A stretch of DNA of 64,000 bases from NCBI GenBank assembly GCA_964556755.1, contig CAZKXI010000003.1, positions 62,001 through 126,000 on the forward strand, given 5' to 3'. The number at the start of each line of letters is the position of its first letter. Positions within the stretch are counted from its first letter, which is position 1. Below the pieces are notes generated by a model that saw only the letters and a list, made by a program, of their open reading frames with translations, was not told where the DNA came from and did not search any database. Positions 16,156 through 25,431 of the stretch are shown here, one piece after another. Position numbers and translations under genes: made by a program. The stretch comes from UBA4085 sp964556755. GTDB lineage: Bacteria; Acidobacteriota; Aminicenantia; Aminicenantales; UBA4085.

Positions 16156-18216
16156 TCAGTGTCCCGGCTGTCTGATCAGGAAGACGTAGTCCAGGCCAAA
16201 GAGGCGGTCCGGGGATGCGGCCGGATGGGCCGCTAGGGCTTCGACCGTGAGGACGTTCTCACCTTTCCGGAGGTCGAAGACACCCAGCTTGGGGTGGAGC
16301 CAGAAGAGCTCGGGCGAATAGCAATCAACCTCCCCCGCGGCGACGCCGTTGACGGCCAGCTTGAAGCGCCCATAGCCGGCGTTCTGGGCCAGGTTCAGCT
16401 CGACGGCGTAGGGGCCTTCCTCGGGCGCCGCGAATCGGACCGTCAGCCTGTCGCCGGGCTTGGCTTCGCGCCAGACCAAGTGCTCGGCACCCGAGCAGTT
16501 GGCCAGCCGCTCCTTGGCCGCCTTCCCGCCGGCCGCCTCGAAGGGCAGGGCCTCGCCTTCCTGGGGCTCGAGCATGTCGGCCCGCACGCCCAGGTCCACC
16601 GGGCCGAGCGCGGCGTGATCGATCGCGTCGGGTCCCGCCGCTTCGGGCGCCGCGTACCAGTAGACGACGTGCGACCAGGTCGGCCGGCAGGGCATCCAAT
16701 GCCACATCTCCTGATCGAAGCGCAGGCTGTCGCGGAAGGGCAGGGCGTCCAGGACGTACCAGCGGTTGAGGCTGATGTGGCCTCCGCTGCCGGGGCCGTC
16801 CACCCGGGTCTGGGCGTGGTAGGGCCGCAGGAAGGGCCGGTTGTCGCCGTACGCGTAGCCGTAGTCGTCCTCGGTGCCGGTGCCGAAGGTGCTGGGGTAA
16901 GTCTCGCCGTCGACGAAGATCTTCTGGTCGCCCTCGCCCCACCAGATGAGGACCGGATTGGCGATCTGATAGACCGTGCCGACGACCTTGCCCGCGCCAA
17001 GCGCGGTCAGGACGTTCCAGTCGAAGGGCGGCCAGCTGTCTCGCGTCAACACCCCCCACTGGGCGCGCAAGTGCATGTCGCGGCCGTCGAAGGGGCGCCT
17101 CCCGACGCGGAGCTTCATCTCGACCTCGTAGGGGGTGCTTCCGGCGTTGGTGAGCTTCAGGCGCATGGACGTCTTGAACGGCATGAGCAGGCGGCTGGTC
17201 ATGGCGCCGTCGGCGGCGACCGTGAAGAAGAGGTTGGCGTAGGGATTGACGCCGGGGCCGGAGCCGAAGAAGTCGCCCAGGGGGGTTCGGATGGCGGGCC
17301 GGCCGTCGAAGTCGATCTCCAGAAGGAGATGGCGGTAGGCGTTGTGGGCCCGAGCCGGATCGGTCCAGGGACCGGCTTCGCTCGTGCCCAGGACGCGGGC
17401 CGACCACTCGGTGACGGCGGCGGGCCCGGCGATGTCCGGGATCGCGGCGCTCCGGCCCGGCCTGACCACGAGCCGGGCGGTCCTCTCTTCCGCGCCCGCG
17501 GGGGCCGAAGCGGGCCGCGGGGACTTGAGAAGCCGGGCCGCCTTCGCCTGGGCCTCGGCCCATGCGCCGGCTCGGCGAGGATCGAAGGTCTCGACGCGGG
17601 CATCCGGGCCATAGGTCCGGTGGCCGATCTCGTAGTAGAGGCGGGGGAGCTTGTCTCTCTCCTCGATGGTGATCTTCAGCGAGCGGGCGTAGGGCAGGGG
17701 ATAATAGAGGTTGCCGCCCGTGCCGCTGATGTAGGAGAACGCGGGGTCGAAGGGCGGCGTCTGGCCGGTGAACAAGTCTTTGAGCGGCAGGGCCAGGCGG
17801 GGCGCCGCCTCGCCGTCGAAGTAGAAGCGGATCGTATGGTCGAAGTCCGGGTTGGCCGACCAGAAACGGGTCACGGTCCCGGGCCCCCGCAGATCGGCCA
17901 GGACGTGCTCCTTGCGGCCCTCGTGGGTCTCGGCGCGCACGTACTGGCCCACGTCACGATTGGCGAACCAGGCTTCGCCGCCCGCCGCGCTGGCCCGGTC
18001 GTGGCTGCTGGCCGAGGCGCTCGTGTAGAAGGGCGCCGGGACACGGGCCAGATTCTCGAGATCGGTCATCTCGCCCAGCAGGCGGACCATGGTCACGGGC
18101 TCGGAGGCGGGCCTGGCGATCGCCGGCCGGCCGCCGTCCGGAGCCGAAGCGGGCGCCGAATAGGCGGCGGCCAAGGCCGCGAAGATCATGGCAGGGATAA
18201 GGGCTCTCTTCATCAT
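16156..18216 (-). CDS. DUF2961 (GH172-family) exported glycosidase-like protein, second copy
   Basis: 686 residues with a signal peptide (IPAMIFAALAAAYSAPASA). Family features are RFYFDGEAAPRLALPLKDLF, then FDGRPAIRTPLGDFFGSGPG, and GTGTEDDYGYAYGDN, matching the acidic segment of the family. A C-terminal beta-sandwich resembles the CBM-like tail of related proteins (VELNLAQNAGYGRFKLAVNG). It shares the same architecture as the protein at 13398-15422 but is clearly diverged, so they are old paralogues. It is transcribed divergently from the alpha-galactosidase-like gene through back-to-back promoters. Confidence 0.85.
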   Translation of the reverse strand: MMKRALIPAMIFAALAAAYSAPASAPDGGRPAIARPASEPVTMVRLLGEMTDLENLARVPAPFYTSASASSHDRASAAGGEAWFANRDVGQYVRAETHEGRKEHVLADLRGPGTVTRFWSANPDFDHTIRFYFDGEAAPRLALPLKDLFTGQTPPFDPAFSYISGTGGNLYYPLPYARSLKITIEERDKLPRLYYEIGHRTYGPDARVETFDPRRAGAWAEAQAKAARLLKSPRPASAPAGAEERTARLVVRPGRSAAIPDIAGPAAVTEWSARVLGTSEAGPWTDPARAHNAYRHLLLEIDFDGRPAIRTPLGDFFGSGPGVNPYANLFFTVAADGAMTSRLLMPFKTSMRLKLTNAGSTPYEVEMKLRVGRRPFDGRDMHLRAQWGVLTRDSWPPFDWNVLTALGAGKVVGTVYQIANPVLIWWGEGDQKIFVDGETYPSTFGTGTEDDYGYAYGDNRPFLRPYHAQTRVDGPGSGGHISLNRWYVLDALPFRDSLRFDQEMWHWMPCRPTWSHVVYWYAAPEAAGPDAIDHAALGPVDLGVRADMLEPQEGEALPFEAAGGKAAKERLANCSGAEHLVWREAKPGDRLTVRFAAPEEGPYAVELNLAQNAGYGRFKLAVNGVAAGEVDCYSPELFWLHPKLGVFDLRKGENVLTVEALAAHPAASPDRLFGLDYVFLIRQPGH

Positions 18217-18273
18217 GGGAGGTTTCCTTCCCGGCGGCCGGAGCTTGAAGCCGCCGTTGGCGCGTCCCGCCGA

Positions 18274-18302
18274 TGCTAACGGACGGGCAAACGGCCTGTC
18301 AA
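18274..18302 (-). promoter_or_regulatory. sigma70-like promoter of the second DUF2961 gene
   Basis: Minus strand TTGACA (18297-18302), 17 bases, TTAGCA (18274-18279); gene start at 18216. Confidence 0.6.
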
Positions 18303-18334
18303 GCCCGAGAGGATCGCCTTGCCGGCGCGGAATC

Positions 18335-18363
18335 TTGACTCTCCTTCCGGCCGGGCATAGACT
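18335..18363 (+). promoter_or_regulatory. sigma70-like promoter of the GH36-like gene
   Basis: TTGACT (18335-18340), 17 bases, TAGACT (18358-18363), followed by GGAGGAG and ATG at 18396. Confidence 0.65.
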
Positions 18364-18395
18364 CCCCGAAAAAGGGAAGAGCCGGAGGAGGGCCC

Positions 18396-20432
18396 ATGAA
18401 ACGCGCCGTCATTCTCGTCCTGATCCTTCTGGTCGCGGGAGCGGCCTCGGCCGTTCCGGCCGCGGCCGGAGACGCCTATGATCCCGCGGCGACCCACGAC
18501 CGCGCCGCCCTGGGCAGGTTTGTTGCCGCTCATATCGACCGGCCGGCCGCGCCGCCTCTTTCGTTTATCTACGGCGGACGTCCTTCCGCGAAGCTCTTGT
18601 CCTCATGGCCCGCCAAGACCGATGTCCGGACGGCCGGGGCCAAGACGATCCGCACGACTGTCTATACGGATCCTTCGACCAAGCTGACGATCACCCTCGT
18701 CGCGACGTCCTACGCCGATTTTCCGGCGGTCGAATGGGTCGTCCGGCTCAAGAACGCCGGATCCCAGGATACGCCGATCATCGAGAAGATCCAGGCCTGC
18801 GACATCGCCTTTCCCGGCCTTCCGGCGGGGGAGACCGTCCTCCACCGGGCCCTGGGCAGCAGCGCCGCCCGCAGCGACTTCGCTCCGGTCAAGGACGTCC
18901 TGGACGTCGGATCGGAAGCCGTCTTCGGTCCCACGGCCGGGCGATCCTCCGACACCGGCGCCCTGCCGTTTTTCAACATCGCCTCGGAGGGCTCGGGCAT
19001 CATGGCCGCCGTCGGCTGGAGCGGTCGCTGGACGGCTGTCGTCAAGCGTGTCGGGCCGCAGTCCGTGGCTCTCAAGGCCGGCCAGTCCGAGACCCGCTTC
19101 CGCCTCCTCCCCGGCGAGGAGGTCCGCACACCGTCCATCGCCCTGGTCTTCTGGAAGGCGCCCGATCGCTTGGCGGGCCACAACCTCTTCCGACGCTTCC
19201 TGATGGCCCATCATCTCCCGGCGGTGGCGAAGACGACCGACATCCTGCCGCTGGCCGCCGGCGTCGCCTTCGGCGGTCCGGCGCCCTGCAACGAGTACAT
19301 GTGCGCCACCGAGAGCTACGCCCTGGCCTTCATGGACCGGCTGCGCCAGTTCGGCATCGAGCCCGAGGCCTGTTGGATCGACGCCGGCTGGTACGAGAAC
19401 GCAACCAAGTACTGGTGGTCGGGCGTCGGCAATTGGACGGTCAACAAGGCCAACTTCCCCCGCGGCCTGCGGCCCGTGACCGACGCGGCCAAAGCCTGGG
19501 GGGGCAAGAAGTTCGTCCTGTGGTTCGAGCCCGAGCGGGTCTATGAGGGGACGCGCATCGACCGCGAGCATCCCGAGTGGATCACCAAGCTGCCCGGAAA
19601 TCCCAGCCGGCTTTTCAACCTGGGCGACCCGGCCGCCCTGCGCTGGCTGATCGAGGACATCTCCGGCACCCTCAAGTCGGAGGGCGTGACCATCTACCGG
19701 CAGGACTTCAACTTCGACCCGGCGCCCTACTGGAAGGTCCTGGACGCGCCCGACCGGATCGGCATCGCCGAGATGAAGCATGTGGCGGGCTTGTACGCCT
19801 TCTGGGACGGCCTGCTGGCCGCGGTGCCCGGCCTGCTCATCGACAACTGCGCTTCGGGCGGACGCCGCATCGATTTGGAGACATGCAGCCGCAGCGTGCC
19901 GCTCTGGCGCACGGACTACAGCTACTGGGAGCCCAACGGCTACCAGTGCCATACCTACGGCCTGCAGCTCTACCTGCCCTGGAGCGGGACCGGGAACGGC
20001 GATCCGCGCAAGTACGCCTGGAGAAGCTCGATGGGCGGAGCCATTGTCGTGGGCTGGGAGATGAACGCCGCCTTTCCGGTCGCCCTGGGCCAGGCGGCCA
20101 TGGCCGAATACCGGGAGCTGCGGCCCTATCTTCTGGCCGACTTCTATCCTCTGACCGAATACGGCACGGGCGACGAGATCTGGTCGGCGATGCAGTGGGA
20201 CCGGCCGGAGGAGAGAGACGGGATCATCCTGGCTTTCCGGAGGCCGCAGGCGCCGGCGGAGTCCATCGTCGTCAAGCCGCGCGGATTCGACCCGGCCGGG
20301 GATTTCGAGCTGAGCTTCGAGGACTACGGCATTACGGTGATCAAGTCGGGGCGGGAGCTGGCGGAGGGGCTGCTGCTGAAGATCCCCGAGGCTTCGGCCT
20401 CGCTGCTCGTCCGCTACCGCCGTGTACGGTAG
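18396..20432 (+). CDS. Secreted alpha-galactosidase-like enzyme, GH36 family
   Basis: 678 residues with a signal peptide (VILVLILLVAGAASA). The N-terminal beta-supersandwich is followed by a TIM barrel with GH36/clan GH-D landmarks: CWIDAGWYEN, FVLWFEPERV, the nucleophile segment TIYRQDFNFDP (Asp437) and the acid/base segment DNCASGGRRID (Asp493). A small C-terminal beta domain ends the protein. It would release alpha-linked galactose or a related sugar from glycosides in the periplasm or outside. The nucleophile motif reads RQDFN where the classic enzymes have KWDMN, so substrate specificity may differ. It is divergent from a GH172 gene within the glycosidase locus. Confidence 0.88.
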   Translation: MKRAVILVLILLVAGAASAVPAAAGDAYDPAATHDRAALGRFVAAHIDRPAAPPLSFIYGGRPSAKLLSSWPAKTDVRTAGAKTIRTTVYTDPSTKLTITLVATSYADFPAVEWVVRLKNAGSQDTPIIEKIQACDIAFPGLPAGETVLHRALGSSAARSDFAPVKDVLDVGSEAVFGPTAGRSSDTGALPFFNIASEGSGIMAAVGWSGRWTAVVKRVGPQSVALKAGQSETRFRLLPGEEVRTPSIALVFWKAPDRLAGHNLFRRFLMAHHLPAVAKTTDILPLAAGVAFGGPAPCNEYMCATESYALAFMDRLRQFGIEPEACWIDAGWYENATKYWWSGVGNWTVNKANFPRGLRPVTDAAKAWGGKKFVLWFEPERVYEGTRIDREHPEWITKLPGNPSRLFNLGDPAALRWLIEDISGTLKSEGVTIYRQDFNFDPAPYWKVLDAPDRIGIAEMKHVAGLYAFWDGLLAAVPGLLIDNCASGGRRIDLETCSRSVPLWRTDYSYWEPNGYQCHTYGLQLYLPWSGTGNGDPRKYAWRSSMGGAIVVGWEMNAAFPVALGQAAMAEYRELRPYLLADFYPLTEYGTGDEIWSAMQWDRPEERDGIILAFRRPQAPAESIVVKPRGFDPAGDFELSFEDYGITVIKSGRELAEGLLLKIPEASASLLVRYRRVR

Positions 20433-20472
20433 GCGGCCCTGCCTGCCGACGCCGGGGAGCGCTCCGCCCGCC

Positions 20473-21768
20473 TCACCAGTGGTTGTGGCCGTAGCGGCCG
20501 AGGTTCCCGATCCGCGGATTGACCACGTTGCTGAAGATCGAGCCGAAGGTGTAGCTCAGGCTGATGTCCGCGCCCAGGCTGTACTCCGTGGCCAGCTCCC
20601 GGCGCTGGAGGAGGACTTCCTCCAGGCTCGCGCCGCCCTTGGGTAGGGCCAGCTGGTCGCGGATGCGCTCGTAGGAGGCATCGATATTCAGCTCCAGGCC
20701 CTTCACGATCCGGAACGACAGCTCGGTCTGGAACTGGAGCCGGTTCTTGGCCAGATCATGGAAATAATGGGAGCCCTCCAGGCCGGCCGAGAGGCTGCCC
20801 CAGGGCTCGATGATCTCCAGAACGGCCGACAGGGACTCGCTGACGAGAGTCTCCTTGGTCTTGTCGTAGAGCGTCTCTTCCCGGTAGCGAAGCATCTCGG
20901 GGCCGACTTTGTAGAGGATGCGCAGCTGGCGCCGGGTGGATTCGGAATAGGGGAAGACGTCATATTCCAGAGCCGCCGAGGGGGCGATTCTCGACTTCAT
21001 GTTGCGGTAAGTCGAAGACAAGGCGTCGATGAAGACGCCGGCCGACCAGTGCTCGCCCAGGCTCTTGGCGAACAGGCCGACGATCTCCCGCGTATCGGAG
21101 TCGCTGCGGATGGTCCGGTCCTCGTAGTCGTAGGTCTCGCGGGAGAAGTCCCAAAAAGCGCCGAGTCGGATCTTGACGTCGGGGGTGATCTTCGCCGCGG
21201 TGAGCTGCAGGTTGAGGGAGTTGTCGGTGGTTTGGCTTTCCTGGTCCAGCTCGCCCCCCGCGCCGAGGTTGAAGACCCAGAATTTCCAGGGGTCGACGAC
21301 ATCGGTCGGCTTGACGTCCTGCCTGCATTCGACGGACAGGAGCTCGCGGATCGGGGTCCGGGCGGCGTAGGGGACGAGGCCCATCTTGAGGACGGAGACG
21401 TAGCCGCGGCGGACCTCTTCCTCGGTGTCGGTCGTGCGGGAGGCGTAGATCAGCTTGTTGTCGAGGCCCGCGCAAGCGCCGACGCCGATGAAGGCCAGGG
21501 TGTACTCCGTCCCGCCGGAGCCCGTGCTCTGAGTCGTGATCAGGATGTGGACGTCGGCCTCCTTGCGGTCGCGAACGTAGTTCACGAAGGGGATCTCGGT
21601 TCGGATGTAGTCGATGTCGCAGCGCTCGCAGTCCAGAAAGACCTTGGGAGCGCTCTCTCGCAGCTTGGCCAGATCGGGCTGCGCCGACTGGGCGGGCAGG
21701 AAAGCCGGCAGGGCGGCCAGGAAAAGGCCAAGGGCCAGGCTCGGGGTTGTGCGACGGGCTCGGCTCAT
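20473..21768 (-). CDS. Putative outer-membrane protein with N-terminal periplasmic domain, unknown
   Basis: 431 residues from the ATG that has GGAGGTAG upstream; longer in-frame starts lack one. The signal peptide (LALGLFLAALPAFLPAQ) is followed by an alpha/beta domain (about 25-150) with VFLDCERCDIDYIRTEIPFV and DVHILITTQSTGSGG. The C-terminal part consists of amphipathic strands (LRILYKVGPEMLRYREETLY; SAGLEGSHYFHDLAKN; ELSFRIVKGLELNIDASYER) like a barrel. I do not recognise the family. It is not obviously linked to the neighbouring glycosidases, from which it is convergently or divergently transcribed. Confidence 0.7.
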   Translation of the reverse strand: MSRARRTTPSLALGLFLAALPAFLPAQSAQPDLAKLRESAPKVFLDCERCDIDYIRTEIPFVNYVRDRKEADVHILITTQSTGSGGTEYTLAFIGVGACAGLDNKLIYASRTTDTEEEVRRGYVSVLKMGLVPYAARTPIRELLSVECRQDVKPTDVVDPWKFWVFNLGAGGELDQESQTTDNSLNLQLTAAKITPDVKIRLGAFWDFSRETYDYEDRTIRSDSDTREIVGLFAKSLGEHWSAGVFIDALSSTYRNMKSRIAPSAALEYDVFPYSESTRRQLRILYKVGPEMLRYREETLYDKTKETLVSESLSAVLEIIEPWGSLSAGLEGSHYFHDLAKNRLQFQTELSFRIVKGLELNIDASYERIRDQLALPKGGASLEEVLLQRRELATEYSLGADISLSYTFGSIFSNVVNPRIGNLGRYGHNHW

Positions 21769-21939
21769 GAGACTACCTCCGGGTTGAGATCGATCTGCGG
21801 ATGGACGGCGGGGGCTCCGCATCGCGGGGCTCGCGCCGGTCTCGGGCCATTGTACACGAGTCGACGGCGGCAAGCACCTGGAAGATGAGGAGGAGCCAGC
21901 GTCTCCAGAATTTGGTATGATCCCACCGGGAGAGGACCC

Positions 21940-23148
21940 ATGCATCGTTTCGAAATCTCCGAATCCGCCGAGCTCGACCGCCTGGCCGGGGAGGCTCGGG
22001 AGAGGATCGGCCGCCTAAGAAGCCGCGTCTTGCGCAAGGCCAACGGCAGCCTGCCCTACGATTACATCGTGCCCAACGGCGTCTACGAGGAGCAGTGGGA
22101 CTGGGACGCCTTCTTCGTCGGCCTGCATCTGGTCTCGGTCGACCGGGCGAACGGCGTCTATCTCAAGAACTGGTGCCTGAACTTCCTGCGGCACACCGAG
22201 CCGGACGGCCACACGCCGGGCGGCATCCGGCCCTGGGCGGGGCGCGACGCCCGCCTCTACCACATCAAGCCGCTCATGGGTCAGGCCGCCTACTACGCCT
22301 CGATCAGCCTGGGCGATTTCGGCTGGATCGGGCCGGTCTGGGAGACGATGTCCCGCTGCGTCACGTTTCGGGAGAGGACCATGTCCGACCAGGCGACCGG
22401 ATTGGTCAAATGGTGGGACGGCATGGAGTCGGGGGCCGACAACAACGCCTCGCTGGTGCGCCGCTATCACAACAGCATGGCGGCGGCCGACGTCAACGGC
22501 TTCATGGTCCTGGACTACCGGGCCATGGCCGTCATCGCGGAGAAGCTGGGCAAGGCGGGAGAGGCGGCGGAATTCGCCGAGCGGGCCCGACGGCTGGCCG
22601 AGGCGGTCAACGCGGTCCTGTGGGACGAGGCGGACGGGACATACTACACCTACGATGCGGTCGAGAAGGCGCTGGTCCGGCGGGACGTCTACAGCAATTG
22701 GGTGGCTCTCTGGGCCCGGCTGGCTTCGCCCGAGAGGGCCAAGGCCATGATCGAGCGGCATATCCTGGAGCCGGCCAAGCTGTGGGCGCCGTACGGCGTC
22801 CGATCGCTGGCCGCCGACGATCCGGATTACAACAACGAGAACGTCATCAAGCCCTACTCCAACTGGCAGGGGCCCATCTGGCCGCATGCCAACTGGATGC
22901 TGATGCACGCCTTGATGCACTACGGCTACCCCGCGGCGGCCCTGGCCGTGGCCGAGCGGGTCGTCCGCCTGTGCCTGAAGGATCTGGCCGAGAACGGGAT
23001 GATGCGCGAGAACTACCACGCCGATACGGGCCGGCCGCTGGCCGCGCCCGATTTCATCAGCTGGAACCTGCTGGCCGCGCAGATGCTGGACGAAGCCAGG
23101 TGCGGGGAGTTCAAGCCCGATCCGGATCAGAGGCTTTTCCAAAGCTAG
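21940..23148 (+). CDS. Cytoplasmic MGH1-like / GH63-type glycoside hydrolase
   Basis: 402 residues without a signal peptide, an (alpha/alpha)6-barrel glycosidase. Diagnostic segments are EEQWDWDAFFVGLHL near residue 50, GLVKWWDGMESGADNN (about 145-160) and YSNWQGPIWPHANWMLMHAL (about 305-325), all typical of mannosylglycerate hydrolase/GH63/trehalase relatives. The acid Asp of WDWDAF and a C-terminal Glu are likely catalytic, by family analogy. Being cytoplasmic, it may process a sugar or compatible solute taken up by the cell, unlike the exported enzymes upstream. It lies alone downstream of a TATGAT-like box at about 21916. Confidence 0.82.
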   Translation: MHRFEISESAELDRLAGEARERIGRLRSRVLRKANGSLPYDYIVPNGVYEEQWDWDAFFVGLHLVSVDRANGVYLKNWCLNFLRHTEPDGHTPGGIRPWAGRDARLYHIKPLMGQAAYYASISLGDFGWIGPVWETMSRCVTFRERTMSDQATGLVKWWDGMESGADNNASLVRRYHNSMAAADVNGFMVLDYRAMAVIAEKLGKAGEAAEFAERARRLAEAVNAVLWDEADGTYYTYDAVEKALVRRDVYSNWVALWARLASPERAKAMIERHILEPAKLWAPYGVRSLAADDPDYNNENVIKPYSNWQGPIWPHANWMLMHALMHYGYPAAALAVAERVVRLCLKDLAENGMMRENYHADTGRPLAAPDFISWNLLAAQMLDEARCGEFKPDPDQRLFQS

Positions 23149-23316
23149 AGCGGGGTCATCCGCCATCCGGGATTTCGGCGATTCCGGCGACGTCATGCAT
23201 CGGAGACGGCGGCGGAGCCGTTGAGCCGGGTGCGGAGCGACGGGCGGGGAGGGATAAGCGGATGGTGTTGCGAATGGCGCCGGCCGGGCGTATTCCTATG
23301 GGAAGGAGACGGAGAA

Positions 23317-25431
23317 ATGGCTGAAGCTCTTCACCGCGGCCGGGCCGGCGCTGGCAGGGCCTTCCTGGCGGCCTTGTCCCTGGCCGCGGCGCTGACCGCC
23401 TCGGGAGCGGCGCGATCACCGCGGCAAGACCGAATCCCCGATCAGAAGCCCCTGCGGCACGAGGTGACGGTCGCCCTCAAGCTCATTCACGTCTACGTCA
23501 CCGACCGGGACGGCCGTCCCGTCCATGGCCTCACGAAGGGCGATTTCGTCCTTCGCGACGACGGGGCCGTCCGCGAGGTGACCGATTTCGAGGAGCATGT
23601 TCCGGTGGAGTCCTCCGCTGAGGCCAGGCTTGCGGAGACGTCCTTGAAGGGGCCGCGGCTTCCGGGACGCAAGCTCCTCTTCTTCTTCGACTTCGGCTTC
23701 AACACCGGCCGGGGGATCCAGCGGTCGGCCAAGATCGCCATGGACTTCCTGGACAAGCGGCTGGGTCCCCGCGATCAGGTCGCGGTGGCCACGTTCTCCG
23801 GATTGAAGGGCCTGCAGGTGCCCCTCCTTTTCACTTCCGACATCCAGGCGGTTCGCGGCCTCGTCGGCCGGATAGGGGCCTTCGAGCAGAGCGGGCGCAT
23901 CGAGGAGCTCGAGGACAGGTATCAGCAGAACCTGAAGGACGGCGCTTACGCCGACGCCCGCCCCGAAGGCGTCCTGACTTGGAACGTCCCGATCGCGACC
24001 GGCTTCAATCCCGAAGCGGAGCAGCGGCACCTGATCCGGATGTATCTCGACAACCTCCTGGCCCTGGCCCGGGCCCTGCGATACGAGCCCGGTCAGAAGA
24101 ACCTGGTCTTCTTCTCCGACGGGGCGCCCTACCGCTCGATCTGGCGCGGCGACCAGATGGCGGTGGACGCGAAGGGCAATTCCCCCAGCCAGTTCGCTGA
24201 GATCCGCAATCTGGCCGAGGAACTGCTCAAGGAGCTGGCTTCCTCCAATGTCACGGTCTTCGCTCTCAACACCTCTGAGCCCGATGCTCGTCCCGAGCTG
24301 CTGCGGGGAGGGACGCTGGGAAAGATGGCCCAGGCGACCGGCGGCAGCTACTGGGGCAATTCCTACGTTGCCGAAGCCTTCTCCGAACAGATCCAGTCAC
24401 AGACCGGCTCCTATTACGTCCTGGGCTACCCGGTGGACGAGCGCTGGGACGGCCGTTACCGACGGATCAAGGTCGATGTGGCGCGTCCCGGCCTGTCGGC
24501 CCGTACCCTGGCCGGTTACTTGAATCCCAAGCTCTTCGTCGCATACAGCGAGGAGGAGAAGCGGATCCATCTCGTTGACCTGGCCTTGGCTGGAGCCCCG
24601 CTGTCCCAGGCGCCGCTTCGCTTTGATCTGGCCGCGGTGCCGATCGTGACGGCCGGGAAATCCGGCGTTAGGATCGCGGCTTCGATTCCGTGGACCGAGA
24701 TCAGCGACGCGATCGGGTCCAGGACGGAGATCACGGCCATGGCCTTCAGCGCGCTGGACGAGATTGTGGCCGAGAGAAGGCTGGTCATCGACCGTTCGCG
24801 CCTTTCCGCCGATGCCGTCCCCGTCGTATCCGATATGCCCGTCCCGCCCGGGGAGTACCGCTGCCGGCTCGTGGTCCGCAATCTCGAGACGGGCCGAGCC
24901 GCGGTGGCGAGGATGAGGGTGGAGGTCCCTCCGCCGCCGGTTGCGGGAATCCGGGTTCTGCCGCCGCTTCTCCTGCGTCCGGAGCGGGGGCCGGGGGGGC
25001 TGAAGCTCGATCTTTCTCCCCTCAAGCCGTCGTTCAAGGCTCCGCGGGCCGAGGATGCTCCCGATCCGCTTTTCGATCCGGCCCAGTACGGGCCGCTGCC
25101 GGGGGGCATCCTCCGGGCCGGAACCGAGATCGGGGCCGAAATCCATGTTCTGGCCGCGGCGACGACCGAGCCGAGAGCGCGGATCGTCGCCGTGATCATC
25201 GATCGCCTGACTCAAGAGCGCATCCCCTTGGCCGTGACGATCCTGGCCCGGCGCGACGAGCCGGGCGCATCGGTGCTTTTCGTCCGCCTGCCTATTCCCG
25301 ACCTGGAGCCGGACGTCTACACCCTGGCCATCGAGGCCGAGGATGAGGAGTCCGGAGCCAGGTTCGTGATCCAGCGGGACGTTTCCATAGAGATCACGGA
25401 CTCGGCCGCAAGGCGGGGAGGGACAGCGTGA
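23317..25431 (+). CDS. Secreted von Willebrand factor A protein, acidobacterial VWFA-related type
   Basis: 704 residues from the ATG with a GGAGACGGAG site; the frame is open further upstream without one. After a signal peptide comes the typical opening of the VWFA-related acidobacterial family (LKLIHVYVTDRDGRPVHGLT, then KGDFVLRDDG), then the VWA fold with KLLFFFDFGFNTGRG in place of the DxSxS metal site and VVFFSDG-type strand (NLVFFSDGAPYRS). The C-terminal third is beta-rich. These proteins are widespread in Acidobacteriota with unknown role. The stop overlaps the GTG start of the next gene by four bases, so the pair is coupled. Confidence 0.88.
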   Translation: MAEALHRGRAGAGRAFLAALSLAAALTASGAARSPRQDRIPDQKPLRHEVTVALKLIHVYVTDRDGRPVHGLTKGDFVLRDDGAVREVTDFEEHVPVESSAEARLAETSLKGPRLPGRKLLFFFDFGFNTGRGIQRSAKIAMDFLDKRLGPRDQVAVATFSGLKGLQVPLLFTSDIQAVRGLVGRIGAFEQSGRIEELEDRYQQNLKDGAYADARPEGVLTWNVPIATGFNPEAEQRHLIRMYLDNLLALARALRYEPGQKNLVFFSDGAPYRSIWRGDQMAVDAKGNSPSQFAEIRNLAEELLKELASSNVTVFALNTSEPDARPELLRGGTLGKMAQATGGSYWGNSYVAEAFSEQIQSQTGSYYVLGYPVDERWDGRYRRIKVDVARPGLSARTLAGYLNPKLFVAYSEEEKRIHLVDLALAGAPLSQAPLRFDLAAVPIVTAGKSGVRIAASIPWTEISDAIGSRTEITAMAFSALDEIVAERRLVIDRSRLSADAVPVVSDMPVPPGEYRCRLVVRNLETGRAAVARMRVEVPPPPVAGIRVLPPLLLRPERGPGGLKLDLSPLKPSFKAPRAEDAPDPLFDPAQYGPLPGGILRAGTEIGAEIHVLAAATTEPRARIVAVIIDRLTQERIPLAVTILARRDEPGASVLFVRLPIPDLEPDVYTLAIEAEDEESGARFVIQRDVSIEITDSAARRGGTA

